64,000 bases of DNA from assembly GCF_009768885.1 (NCBI RefSeq), contig NZ_WSQA01000013.1:62001-126000 (forward strand), given 5' to 3'. Made by a program: the position numbers and the translations under genes. Shown in pieces: positions 1-8,232 of the stretch. The notes below the pieces were generated by a model, which saw nothing but the letters and a program-made list of their open reading frames with translations, was not told the origin of the DNA and did no database searches. This DNA is from Sphingobacterium humi (lineage in GTDB: Bacteria > Bacteroidota > Bacteroidia > Sphingobacteriales > Sphingobacteriaceae). Numbering within the stretch: the first letter of the stretch is position 1; each line of letters opens with the position of its first letter.

Positions 1-50
1 TTTTGGTTTGTTGTTTTATCATCAATTTGTCATCAATCTGTCATCAATCT

Positions 51-301
51 GTCATGGTGAGCGGAGTCGAACCACGAACGACTGGTACGTCAGTGCAATC
101 CACCACACCTAATACTCTTTACACCACCCACTTAATTAACAAACTATCGTTTTCTACGCGTTCTGATGCAGCGATTGTTCGTCTTTCAGCTCCGCGATGA
201 CATGTTTTTGTAATAAACTGTAAATAAGGTTATTATATATTGTGGTTTGTATTGACGTACCAGTCGTTCGTGGTTCGTGGTTCGACTCCGCTCACCATGA
301 C
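51..301. repeat. Palindromic intergenic repeat, copy 1
   Basis: The arms at 51-99 and 251-301 are inverted copies containing GTGAGCGGAGTCGAACC and ACTGGTACGTCA. The right arm carries an extra 7-base unit (CCACGAA) relative to the left, and about 150 bases separate the arms. Both sides are flanked by short degenerate repeats of the TGTCATC/GATGACA type (roughly 20-55 and 298-350). A second copy of the same design lies at 24195-24336. Nothing in 1-464 looks like a gene: the open frames here run through the palindrome. It is probably a non-autonomous REP or MITE-like element; no transposase is nearby. Confidence 0.75.
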
Positions 302-374
302 AAAATGATGACAAACCCATGGCAAAATGATGGAAACACGATGACAAAACGATAACAACACAGGCAGTAACGTT

Positions 375-409
375 AAAAAAAAACATCCCCTACTTTCCAG
401 TAGAGGATG
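375..409 (-). terminator. Rho-independent terminator after secG
   Basis: On the minus strand a 10-bp stem (CATCCTCTAC pairing with GTAGGGGATG, one G-U pair) with a 6-base loop is followed by nine T. It lies about 55 bases past the secG stop and probably ends the long minus-strand run that includes lptE and secG. Confidence 0.85.
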
Positions 410-464
410 TCATTTATCTTGTGCTTATGCTAAAACATAAGCCATTAAAGCATTTAAGCTTCGT

Positions 465-839
465 TTATTTCGTTGAATCTGTTGCGGCAGGTGTTTGTGC
501 GGCAGGAGCTTCTGTACCTGTAGACGGTGCTATAGGTGTAGCTGTTGGGTTTAAGTTTAAGCTAGGGCCTTGAACGGGTGCTTCAATTTGATCATCCAAT
601 CCGCCAGTGCTTCCAGCAGATGGGCCTGCAACGTTCACCGCAATGCTGAATACCATTAAGGAAATAATTAAAATCCAAGTACCTTTCTCTAAGATATCAC
701 CGGTACGTTGTACCCCCATTAAGTTCGCTCCTCCGGAGAATCCTGACGATAAACCGCCACCTTTCGGATTTTGTATTAATACAAAAAACGATAATAATAA
801 GCTCACTAAAATAATAAGGATAATAAATAAGGTTGTCAT
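465..839 (-). CDS. secG: Preprotein translocase subunit SecG
   Basis: This 124-residue protein is the small third subunit of the SecYEG inner-membrane channel. Two hydrophobic helices are visible at about 3-22 and 53-73, separated by the family loop with LIQNPKGGGLSSGFSGG (about 21-37). The tail after residue 75 is rich in Pro, Thr and Ala and ends in a short polar stretch, a common extension in Bacteroidota SecG. It lies 15 bases downstream of the acidic TPR-like gene and is the last gene before a strong terminator. Identification is firm from the loop motif and topology. Confidence 0.95.
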   Translation of the reverse strand: MTTLFIILIILVSLLLSFFVLIQNPKGGGLSSGFSGGANLMGVQRTGDILEKGTWILIISLMVFSIAVNVAGPSAGSTGGLDDQIEAPVQGPSLNLNPTATPIAPSTGTEAPAAQTPAATDSTK

Positions 840-854
840 TTTTATATATCTATT

Positions 855-1994
855 TTATAACTTTTGTTCCAATTCTTTAATTCGGAGCGCAAAGTACGAT
901 TTTTTTTCTGGATTCTCGGAAATTAATTTTTTAAATACCAAAATTGCTTTTTCGTACATCCCCTGCCCTTCGTATATGTTTGCTAAGGTCTCTGTTACAA
1001 CCGTTAAATGGTCCTCAGAGCTGCGTCTAGCTTTGTTTTCGGTGTTTATTTCTTCGGCTCGTGGCGGTTGAATCTGAGGTTCCTCCCGGATAAATTTCGC
1101 GATAACTTCATCGCTATCTTGCACCGGATTGAACTCCACCGTATCCTTCTTGTATTTTTCACTCAGCTTATCCTCCGGATTCTGCAAATGAAAAATGTTC
1201 TCCCGGATTTGCTGGTCTAAAATAGCCTCATCTAATTTCTTCGCATCAAACTGCCCCTTGTGTGGTTTTGGAAAAGAAGGCGTAGCAAAAGGCTGGTAGG
1301 TATCGGCATGCTCTAAACGGGTTTTATATAACCACCAACGGAAACTATAAGGCATCAGTTCATCGTTGTATAAACTGATATCCTCTTCCGAGCGAGCGCC
1401 TATTTCTTCTTCTTCAACAGCTATAGGGGAATCCTCCTCCTCCTCAACTTCCGCTTCGGGCTCCTCCTCGACTTCTGGCGTTTCTTCTTCCTGAACCACC
1501 TTCGCCGCTCTAGGCTTAGCCCCTAAAGCATACTTTTCGTAATCGAACAGTTGGCTTTCATCCAACTCCTCTTCCTCCTCAACTTCCGCTGCTATACTTG
1601 CGGCAGGACTAGCCTCCACCTCTGCAATGACAAATTCCTCCGTCGACACCTCCTCGTTCTGCTCTTCTGCTACAGGAACATTCGTAGTTGTGGCTTCCAG
1701 CATGTCCTCCGTAGGCTCCAACTCTTCAAAGCTGATATATTCGTCGGAATCAACCTCCAACTCAGGGATTTCCTTAATCGGTTTCTGCAAGTAATCCTTT
1801 AACCAGAACGCATTGTAAGCATATAATAAGGTTTTCTGCTTATCAATGGGCTTTTGTTCCAGTTGCTTTTTGCGTTCATTTGCAAAAACCAAGGGTTGCG
1901 CATAAGGATATTTGGAAAGCAGGCGTTGAAAATCCGGCTCACTGACTTCGAGTGGGTTTTCTAATGCTTTTCTAAATAGTTGAAGTTGATCCAT
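855..1994 (-). CDS. Acidic TPR-like protein of unknown function
   Basis: A 379-residue protein with three visible parts. The N-terminal 75 residues form a basic/aromatic helical region. The middle, about 80-210, is extremely rich in Glu and looks disordered. The C-terminus, about 328-375, reads like one tetratricopeptide unit (LANIYEGQGMYEKAILVFKKLI). There is no signal peptide or membrane segment, so it is probably cytoplasmic. It sits between lptE (17 bases upstream) and secG (15 bases downstream), so co-transcription is likely. A link to envelope biogenesis is only inferred from position. No catalytic motif is visible. Confidence 0.8.
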   Translation of the reverse strand: MDQLQLFRKALENPLEVSEPDFQRLLSKYPYAQPLVFANERKKQLEQKPIDKQKTLLYAYNAFWLKDYLQKPIKEIPELEVDSDEYISFEELEPTEDMLEATTTNVPVAEEQNEEVSTEEFVIAEVEASPAASIAAEVEEEEELDESQLFDYEKYALGAKPRAAKVVQEEETPEVEEEPEAEVEEEEDSPIAVEEEEIGARSEEDISLYNDELMPYSFRWWLYKTRLEHADTYQPFATPSFPKPHKGQFDAKKLDEAILDQQIRENIFHLQNPEDKLSEKYKKDTVEFNPVQDSDEVIAKFIREEPQIQPPRAEEINTENKARRSSEDHLTVVTETLANIYEGQGMYEKAILVFKKLISENPEKKSYFALRIKELEQKL

Positions 1995-2011
1995 TGTTTT
2001 CCTTAAGTAGA

Positions 2012-2533
2012 TTACCAGTTGTTGAATGCTTTGTTAAAAACATCCTCTGTTAGCATTTTCACGATTTCCTGTGCCAGGTTAGTCTCCTGAGAGGTGAAAT
2101 CGCCCCTGTATTCCTTAAACTGCGTAAAGGACTCCTCAAAATCACTCTCACCGGTTGGGTCCTTGATATTTTTATAAGTTACTTTCACCGTAATGGTTAA
2201 GCGGTTTAAGGCCGCCATATCGGTGTTGGACTCTACCGCCGCTGCTGTAATTGCATAATTCGTGATGACACCTTCAAAGGTCGCATCGCCATCTTGATTC
2301 ACCTGGCTTAATCTGGATTGCGTACGAATGCGCTCTTTTAAGCCCTCCGTAAAATTCTGACTTAAATTCGGATTTACAATAGGCGAGATATTCTCGAAGA
2401 ATGCAACAGAATAGGTTTTGAGGTTTTCAGGAATGGAACCTCCCGATAAACTATAACTGACTCCACAGCCTTGTAACATGCAAATCATCAAGCCCATGAG
2501 GCCGCTGAAGATTATTGCGTTGATCTTACTCAT
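2012..2533 (-). CDS. lptE: LPS assembly lipoprotein LptE-like
   Basis: A 173-residue lipoprotein: a hydrophobic signal ends in the lipobox LQGC with acylated Cys23, followed by GVSYSLSGGSIP, typical of Bacteroidota LptE. The family plugs the LptD barrel in the outer membrane and helps deliver LPS. The rest is a compact alpha/beta domain with phrases such as SVAFFENISPIVNP and EEIVKMLTEDVF-like helices at the end. It lies 11 bases after the sigma-54 activator gene and 17 bases before the acidic TPR-like gene, the usual order in this phylum. Function is assigned from the lipobox, length and context rather than from catalytic residues. Confidence 0.85.
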   Translation of the reverse strand: MSKINAIIFSGLMGLMICMLQGCGVSYSLSGGSIPENLKTYSVAFFENISPIVNPNLSQNFTEGLKERIRTQSRLSQVNQDGDATFEGVITNYAITAAAVESNTDMAALNRLTITVKVTYKNIKDPTGESDFEESFTQFKEYRGDFTSQETNLAQEIVKMLTEDVFNKAFNNW

Positions 2534-2544
2534 TAATAATAAGC

Positions 2545-3816
2545 TTATTCGAGGTTCAAATCTTTAATTTTTCTATAAAGCGTACGTTCTGAAATGCCCA
2601 ATTCCTGGGCGGCAGCTTTCCGCTTTCCTTTATGCTTTTTCAGGGCCTTCTTAATCAAGTCCGACTCTTTATCCAATAAAGATAAGGATTCTTCCACTTC
2701 CTCCACATCCTGGGTATCATAAGTTAGGTAATCGTTATTATTACCATGCTGTTGATTCGGGTTATGAATAGTTAAGGTAGCAGGCTGCTGCATATTGTAC
2801 TCTTCATTAACCATAGCATTGGCTGCTGGCCTTACTTCCTGATAGAGCTGATTGATATAAGGGGAATTTTGCTCAATGGTTCCCGGATTAAATCCGTTCT
2901 GGATCAATTCCACCACCAATTTCTTTAAGTCCACCATATCCTTACGCATATCGAACAACACCTTGTACAACAGGTCTCTTTCCGAGAAACTCTCCTTGTT
3001 GGCGTCTTTTACTGCCATGGGTAGGGTGGTTTGCGATTCTGCGGGGATATAATTGCTTAATATTTGTGCCGTAACGACGCGTTCCTTTTCCAGGACGGCA
3101 ATTTGCTCGGCGATATTTTTTAACTGGCGCACATTACCTGGCCAGGAATAATTCGTCAAAAGGTCTTGCGCATCGGGTGTCAGCTGAATGCCCGGCGTGC
3201 GGTACTTATCAGCGAAGTCAACCACAAACTTGCGGAACAACAAGTAGATATCCTCCTTACGTTCGCGCAAGGCTGGAATGCGCAATGGAACGGTATTTAA
3301 TCGGTAGTATAAATCTTCGCGGAACTTACCTTTCTTCACGGCCTCAAATACATCCACATTGGTAGCTGCAACCACGCGTACATTGGTTTTCTGTACTTTG
3401 GAGGAACCTACGCGGATATACTCACCACTTTCCAATACACGTAATAAACGAGCCTGGGTGCCTAAGGGCAACTCACCAACTTCGTCCAGGAAAATCGTTC
3501 CGCCATCAACCACCTCAAAATAACCTTTACGGGCTTCATGCGCACCGGTAAACGATCCTTTTTCGTGACCAAAAAGCTCGGAATCGATCGTTCCTTCCGG
3601 AATTGCACCACAGTTTACCGCAATAAATGGCCCATGCTTGCGCCCGCTTAATTGATGGATAATATGAGAAAAGACTTCCTTCCCGGATCCACTTTCACCT
3701 TGAATCAAAACCGATATATCGGTAGGTGCCACTTGGCGTGCAATATCAATAGCACGGTTTAATAAGGGCGAATTTCCAATGATTCCAAACCTATTCTTTA
3801 TATCCTGATGATCCAT
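2545..3816 (-). CDS. Sigma-54 interacting transcriptional activator
   Basis: A 423-residue bacterial enhancer-binding protein. The AAA+ domain starts almost at the N-terminus: Walker A GESGSGKE at 40-47, the sigma-54 contact loop GSFTGA at 87-92, and Walker B GGTIFLDEVGE at 105-115. A C-terminal Fis-type helix-turn-helix occupies about 400-423 (AAAQELGISERTLYRKIKDL). There is no receiver or GAF domain, so activity is not under direct phosphorelay control and may be set by level or a partner. A linker of about 130 residues rich in Asn and Gln joins the two domains. It lies between miaB (23 bases upstream) and lptE. Candidate sigma-54 target sites are seen upstream of the permease at 38528, but no link to this protein is shown. 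Confidence 0.93.
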   Translation of the reverse strand: MDHQDIKNRFGIIGNSPLLNRAIDIARQVAPTDISVLIQGESGSGKEVFSHIIHQLSGRKHGPFIAVNCGAIPEGTIDSELFGHEKGSFTGAHEARKGYFEVVDGGTIFLDEVGELPLGTQARLLRVLESGEYIRVGSSKVQKTNVRVVAATNVDVFEAVKKGKFREDLYYRLNTVPLRIPALRERKEDIYLLFRKFVVDFADKYRTPGIQLTPDAQDLLTNYSWPGNVRQLKNIAEQIAVLEKERVVTAQILSNYIPAESQTTLPMAVKDANKESFSERDLLYKVLFDMRKDMVDLKKLVVELIQNGFNPGTIEQNSPYINQLYQEVRPAANAMVNEEYNMQQPATLTIHNPNQQHGNNNDYLTYDTQDVEEVEESLSLLDKESDLIKKALKKHKGKRKAAAQELGISERTLYRKIKDLNLE

Positions 3817-3839
3817 TTATCTCCTTTTACTTTTGATAA

Positions 3840-5279
3840 TTAGTCAACGATCCTTCCAATCAAGGTAGCCGATGTACAGCTCTCCCCTAATACATTCACA
3901 TAATCGCCCACCTTATAGCGCGCATCCATTGGGAATACCACCATGGTGTTCTGATCGTTACGACCACAATAATCCTGATCGGAACGCTTGGAGAAGCCTT
4001 CGATCAATACGCGTTGTACCTTGCCTACAAAGTTCTGAATGCGGTATAAGCTATGCGCGCGTTGTAAATCGACAACTTCCGTTAAGCGGCGTTTCTTCAC
4101 CTCTTCCGGAATATCATCGGCATAACGCTTCGCCGCCAAAGTACCTGGTCGTTCAGAATAAGCAAACATGTAAGCATAATCGTACTTCACGTAATCCATC
4201 ATGGAAAGGGTTTCCTGATGTTCTTCTTCCGTTTCTGTACAGAAACCGGTAATCACGTCGGTAGAAATACCACATTCTGGGATAATACGACGGATAGCAT
4301 CTACCCGACCCTTATACCATTCGCGGTCGTAAGTTCTGTTCATCAATTCCAATACGCGGGAGTTGCCCGACTGTACCGGCAGGTGGATGTACTTACAGAT
4401 ATTTTCATAACGCGCCATGGTATACAATACCTCATCGGTAATGTCTTTCGGATGGGAAGTAGAAAAACGAATACGTAATTCCGGGCTCACCTCGGCCACC
4501 TTGCCCAATAGCTGTGCAAAATTAACCGTAGGTTGTTCTTCTTCGCCCTCCGCTACTTTTGGCGTGTATTTATAAGAGTCAACGTTCTGACCCAATAAGG
4601 TTACTTCTTTATACCCTGCATTGAATAAATCTTGCGCTTCTTTTACGATAGAGTCTACATCTCTACTGCGCTCGCGACCGCGTGTAAACGGCACAACACA
4701 GAAAGAACACATATTATCGCAACCACGCATAATGGAAATAAACGCAGAAATACCGTTGGAATTCAGACGTACCGGATTGATGTCGGCATAGGTTTCTTCA
4801 CGCGATAACAATACGTTCACCGCACGTCCACCCTCATCTACCTTTTCAATTAAATTCGGCAAATCACGGTAAGCATCTGGCCCTACAACTACGTCCACAA
4901 GTTTCTCTTCTTCGAGGAACTTCGCTTTCAAGCGCTCGGCCATACATCCTAATACACCTACCACCATGCCTGGGTTCTTCGCTTTTGCAGACTCAAATTC
5001 CTTCAGCCTGTTGCGCACGCGTTGCTCCGCATTCTCACGGATGGAACAGGTATTGATAAACACCACATCGGCTTCTTTAAAGTCACGGGTAGTTTCGTAT
5101 CCTTTGTCCATTAAGATGGACGCAACAATCTCACTATCAGAAAAGTTCATCTGACAGCCATAGCTTTCAATATATAATTTGCGACCATTTGATGATCCAG
5201 TTGGCACCAGCTCCAATGCTTCCCCCTGGCGTGATTCATCGTGCGTTTTGGTAGTATGTGTTAACTCTAACATAGTCAA
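3840..5279 (-). CDS. miaB: tRNA methylthiotransferase MiaB
   Basis: A 479-residue radical-SAM enzyme that adds a methylthio group to N6-isopentenyladenosine at position 37 of tRNA. The N-terminal MTTase domain has the three cluster cysteines C42 (YGCQMN), C78 (NTCSIRENAE) and C112 (GCMAERL). The radical-SAM triad is C187-x3-C191-x2-C194 in GCDNMCSFCVVPFTRGRERSR. A TRAM-type RNA-binding tail closes the protein. The length is slightly above usual because of about 30 extra N-terminal residues; translation could also start at the second Met, six bases later. It leads a minus-strand group that continues into the sigma-54 activator and lptE. Confidence 0.96.
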   Translation of the reverse strand: MTMLELTHTTKTHDESRQGEALELVPTGSSNGRKLYIESYGCQMNFSDSEIVASILMDKGYETTRDFKEADVVFINTCSIRENAEQRVRNRLKEFESAKAKNPGMVVGVLGCMAERLKAKFLEEEKLVDVVVGPDAYRDLPNLIEKVDEGGRAVNVLLSREETYADINPVRLNSNGISAFISIMRGCDNMCSFCVVPFTRGRERSRDVDSIVKEAQDLFNAGYKEVTLLGQNVDSYKYTPKVAEGEEEQPTVNFAQLLGKVAEVSPELRIRFSTSHPKDITDEVLYTMARYENICKYIHLPVQSGNSRVLELMNRTYDREWYKGRVDAIRRIIPECGISTDVITGFCTETEEEHQETLSMMDYVKYDYAYMFAYSERPGTLAAKRYADDIPEEVKKRRLTEVVDLQRAHSLYRIQNFVGKVQRVLIEGFSKRSDQDYCGRNDQNTMVVFPMDARYKVGDYVNVLGESCTSATLIGRIVD

Positions 5280-5292
5280 ATTTCAAAGACTA

Positions 5293-5300
5293 CAAAGTTA
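5293..5300 (-). promoter_or_regulatory. Candidate -7 box for miaB
   Basis: The minus strand reads TAACTTTG, matching the Bacteroidota -7 consensus TAnnTTTG, 13 bases before the miaB start. The -33 region is only a weak T-rich match. Confidence 0.45.
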
Positions 5301-5385
5301 GTAATTAAAAACGAAAAGAAATGACAGTTTGTCAGCACATGGCTAAAATTTAACAAAAAATAAGCTAGGGAGTGGACGCTGTTTG

Positions 5386-6006
5386 TTAATTCCAGCTGAC
5401 ATCTTGTTTAATTACTTTGGCTGGCACGCCAGCAACCAGTGCTCGAGCTGGCACATCTTTATTCACCAAAGCTCCTGCAGCAATTACGGCACCTTCTCCT
5501 ATCGTAACACCTTTCAGTATAATAGCATTCATTCCAATCCAAACATGGTCACCAATATGGATAGGTTGAGTCATTTGCTCTTTGGTATTACCATTTAAAT
5601 GGTGATTATCTGAATCGCGGATGACCACATTTTCAGCAATTGCGACCCCCTCCCCGATTGCTATCTTCGAAAAGCAGGCGATATTTACATTATTGTTGAT
5701 ATAGCCACTACCCAATTGTAGAACTGCACCTTCATTGACACTTATTTTCCCGCCCGCATACAAATGGAATACACCATTAACAACTAATTGTGCATTATCT
5801 TTAAGAATAAGCTCGAAGGAATAGGGTGATGACCCGGCCCAAGAACAGTTGATCCCAAATTTCTGATGGGCAATAACTTTGGCGCTGGGCCGAATGAATA
5901 ATCTTGTATTTCGGTACACAATAAATTTCCCTAGACAGGAAAATCTACTCCCCCAATAAACTGTTTTTAATAGATGGATTCTTCTAGAGAATATTTTTTT
6001 AAACAT
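5386..6006 (-). CDS. Hexapeptide-repeat acyltransferase
   Basis: A left-handed beta-helix acetyltransferase of the serine acetyltransferase/WbbJ/maltose O-acetyltransferase type. Repeated hexapeptides run from roughly residue 60 to the end, finishing with the family block IGDHVWIGMNAIILKGVTIGEGAVIAAGALVNKDVPARALVAGVPAKVI. The His in DSDNHHLNG is a likely catalytic base. No sugar transferase or polysaccharide genes adjoin it, so the acceptor (surface glycan or small molecule) is unknown. I chose the Met at 6006 (MFKKIFSRR); an in-frame Met 60 bases upstream is possible, but its segment is AT-rich and unlike the family. Confidence 0.85.
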   Translation of the reverse strand: MFKKIFSRRIHLLKTVYWGSRFSCLGKFIVYRNTRLFIRPSAKVIAHQKFGINCSWAGSSPYSFELILKDNAQLVVNGVFHLYAGGKISVNEGAVLQLGSGYINNNVNIACFSKIAIGEGVAIAENVVIRDSDNHHLNGNTKEQMTQPIHIGDHVWIGMNAIILKGVTIGEGAVIAAGALVNKDVPARALVAGVPAKVIKQDVSWN

Positions 6007-6143
6007 AATAGGCGCAAATCGAATACAGTAAAGATTTATACCACAATTATACCTATTTATGCTCACGAAATATTCATATCGTAATAAGAATTTACTTAAC
6101 TGTAGTATAGCAATTACAATTCAACTGGCGCAGCCATTAAAAT

Positions 6144-6182
6144 AAAAGTTCCTGACAGCAATTAAGCCATCAGGAACTTTTA
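6144..6182 (-). terminator. Terminator between OmpA gene and acyltransferase
   Basis: AAAAGTTCCTGA and TCAGGAACTTTT form a perfect 12-bp stem with a 14-base loop and A/T-rich flanks. On the minus strand it lies about 25 bases after the OmpA lipoprotein stop, and the stem ends in a T run. Confidence 0.8.
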
Positions 6183-6207
6183 TCCAATATTATTTCTAGT
6201 CGTTTTC

Positions 6208-6897
6208 TTATTGACCAGTTTGTTGTTTAGCTTCTTCTTGCATTTTCTTAGAAGCCACAATAACGATCTCTACACGACGGTTTTCTGCTCTACCTGCATC
6301 CGTATCGTTAGAAGCAATAGGCTCTGAGTAGTTTTTACCTTCAGTTCTTACACGTGAGCTGCTTAAACCTTTCGATACAGCGAATGATTTTACTGATGCC
6401 GCACGGCCATCAGAAACTTTCTGGTTGGCAGATAAGCTACCTACGTTATCGGTGTGACCTAATACTAAGATTTCAGTATCTGGCTCTTTATTTAAGGTTT
6501 CAACCAATTTAGCAATGTTTTCTTTAGCAGATGCTTTCAATGCTGTACTGTTAAAATCGAATAAGATACCCGAATCAAACTTCACTAAGATACCTTCACC
6601 CACTTGCTCTACTTCCGCACCAGCAACAGTGTTTTCGATTTCTTTCGCTTGTTTATCCATTTTCTTACCAATCAAAGTACCAGCAGCACCACCAATTACA
6701 GCACCTGCGATAGCACCTACAGCTGTATTACCAGCTTTACCACCGATTAATGCACCGATTGCACCACCAGCAGCTGTACCTACCACAGCACCTTTAGTTG
6801 TGTTACTTGTATTTTGAATAGTGGAACAGCTTGCAAATAACATCGCCGATGTTGCAACTGTTAAACCGTAAACCGCAAATCTTTTATTCATTTTCAT
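6208..6897 (-). CDS. OmpA-family lipoprotein with glycine-zipper
   Basis: About 229 residues from the chosen start MKMNKRF. A lipoprotein signal ends at LFASC, so the protein is probably anchored in the outer membrane. A Gly/Ala-rich glycine-zipper segment follows (GAVVGTAAGGAIGALIGGKAG and onward). The C-terminal OmpA peptidoglycan-binding domain has ILFDFNSTAL, VLGHTDNVGS and the closing NRRVEIVIV. The role is probably tethering the outer membrane to the cell wall. The longer open frame adds 23 AT-rich residues before the signal and is rejected as a start. It is monocistronic and followed by a strong terminator. Confidence 0.92.
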   Translation of the reverse strand: MKMNKRFAVYGLTVATSAMLFASCSTIQNTSNTTKGAVVGTAAGGAIGALIGGKAGNTAVGAIAGAVIGGAAGTLIGKKMDKQAKEIENTVAGAEVEQVGEGILVKFDSGILFDFNSTALKASAKENIAKLVETLNKEPDTEILVLGHTDNVGSLSANQKVSDGRAASVKSFAVSKGLSSSRVRTEGKNYSEPIASNDTDAGRAENRRVEIVIVASKKMQEEAKQQTGQ

Positions 6898-7015
6898 AAT
6901 CACTAATTTTATCTTTATACTTATATATTCTATTAAGAATTTAAAGTTTTGCAAAGCCAATGCCAAACTGCTATTTCAATAAGCGCACGGATACAAACCA
7001 CTGAATTTCAATGTA

Positions 7016-7774
7016 TTATTTTTGTTGCTCAGGTATCTCAAGCTTGGGTAAGCGTTGAGATTTTGGACGGCCCTGTGCATCCCAAGACTTAAAGGAGTTG
7101 GAAATATAGGTCATTAAATCATATTGCCCCCAATATTGCGCAGTGGAATAGGAAGGACGATAAAGATCCATAAAGGATTGCAATTCATCCCCTTCTAACT
7201 TGGTCAGCTCGGAAACAATGGTTTTATTAAAAATACGGTCAACTTTGGTGGCTTCCAGCTCGACATTCATGTACTTCTCAAAACGCTTCGCGTTTTTGGC
7301 TTCTTGCCCAAACAGGTTGTATAAAGCGGTAGCCGGACTTGCTAAATAGGTCCCGAACTTATTGTGTCCACCGTTATAGATCCCTTTCTTGCGGAAATCA
7401 TCCAGATAGCCACGCATTTCAGCCTCTTTGGTACTACGCGTCACGATAACTGTTTCGATTTGTAAGCCTGGCTGTAAATCAATTAAGATATCCTCTAAGG
7501 TGCGGACGATGGTCTTCACAGGACCATAACCTACTTTGTTTAGCGACAAGGTATCCCCTATGCTTACAGGCATTACAAAAACACCATAAGCATTGGAGCG
7601 CGTGGTATAGTTACTTCTTAAATTCGTGATATTGGCATCACCAATACGGTTGCTTGTTCCCTTTTCCAGCACCAGCCCGGAAATAGATCCCGACTCTTGT
7701 GCTTGTAACGAGTAGCCCGTAAAAAGCGTGAATAGGATGCTCAATAAAGCGATATTTCTTAGATTTCTAAACAT
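7016..7774 (-). CDS. Secreted protein with carboxypeptidase-like regulatory domain
   Basis: A 252-residue exported protein. The signal peptide is about 1-25 (ending SLQA), followed by a CarboxypepD_reg-like beta-sandwich (SGSISGLVLEKGTSNRIGDANI ... TRSNAYGVFVMPVSIGDTLSL ... GYGPVKTIV), about 28-95. The remaining 150 residues are helical and not recognised. The first domain is the one that usually precedes TonB-dependent receptor plugs in this phylum, but no plug or barrel follows, so this is a stand-alone periplasmic or surface protein. No catalytic residues were identified. Confidence 0.8.
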   Translation of the reverse strand: MFRNLRNIALLSILFTLFTGYSLQAQESGSISGLVLEKGTSNRIGDANITNLRSNYTTRSNAYGVFVMPVSIGDTLSLNKVGYGPVKTIVRTLEDILIDLQPGLQIETVIVTRSTKEAEMRGYLDDFRKKGIYNGGHNKFGTYLASPATALYNLFGQEAKNAKRFEKYMNVELEATKVDRIFNKTIVSELTKLEGDELQSFMDLYRPSYSTAQYWGQYDLMTYISNSFKSWDAQGRPKSQRLPKLEIPEQQK

Positions 7775-7836
7775 AAATATGCTAAAGGTAATAATAGTTT
7801 AGACTACCAAATGTTAAAAAGTTTAAAATAAACAGC

Positions 7837-8232
7837 TTATTGATAGGGATAGAATACAAAGTTAGCTCCCTCAGGAACAATCACGAATAAACACATATAA
7901 TCGTTAGCAGGCTTGAAGCTTTTGATAAAGAAATCTTTCTTATCATCCTTGATGATTCCCTTTTCCACAAACTCTTCTAAAGAGCTCGCATGGATGGTCC
8001 AGGAGGTATTCAATTCTCCACGATCGAGAATTACTTCACCCAAATCAACCTGGTGTTGATGGGCAACAAAAATAGGATACAAGGTATATCCTTCGGCCAT
8101 TAACTCCACGGATACTTCTTGAATGGCTTCTTTATAAAATGTTAAATCACTTTTTAAACTTACCAAGGGGCTTTGGCCTTTACCAGGCTCTTGTTCGCCC
8201 TCTTGTCGGTTCAATAGGTCTTGTAAATCCAT
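7837..8232 (-). CDS. Conserved hypothetical protein coupled to rlmD
   Basis: A 131-residue soluble protein with no signal peptide or membrane helix. Residues 25-130 read as an alpha/beta fold (LYPIFVAHQHQVDLGEVILDRGELNTSWTIHASSLEEFVEKGII). The start codon overlaps the rlmD stop by one base (TAATG), so translation is probably coupled. I do not recognise a named family, and its job in RNA modification, if any, is inferred only from the overlap. Confidence 0.78.
   Translation of the reverse strand: MDLQDLLNRQEGEQEPGKGQSPLVSLKSDLTFYKEAIQEVSVELMAEGYTLYPIFVAHQHQVDLGEVILDRGELNTSWTIHASSLEEFVEKGIIKDDKKDFFIKSFKPANDYMCLFVIVPEGANFVFYPYQ

Noticed and set aside
241..301. tRNA-like 3' end (GGTTCGACTCCGCTCACCA)
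   Set aside because: It looks like a T-arm and acceptor end, but no cloverleaf could be built and the same sequence is an arm of the palindromic repeat.
607..1071. 154-codon plus-strand frame over secG and the TPR-like gene
   Set aside because: It lies antisense across two well-supported genes and has no protein-like features.
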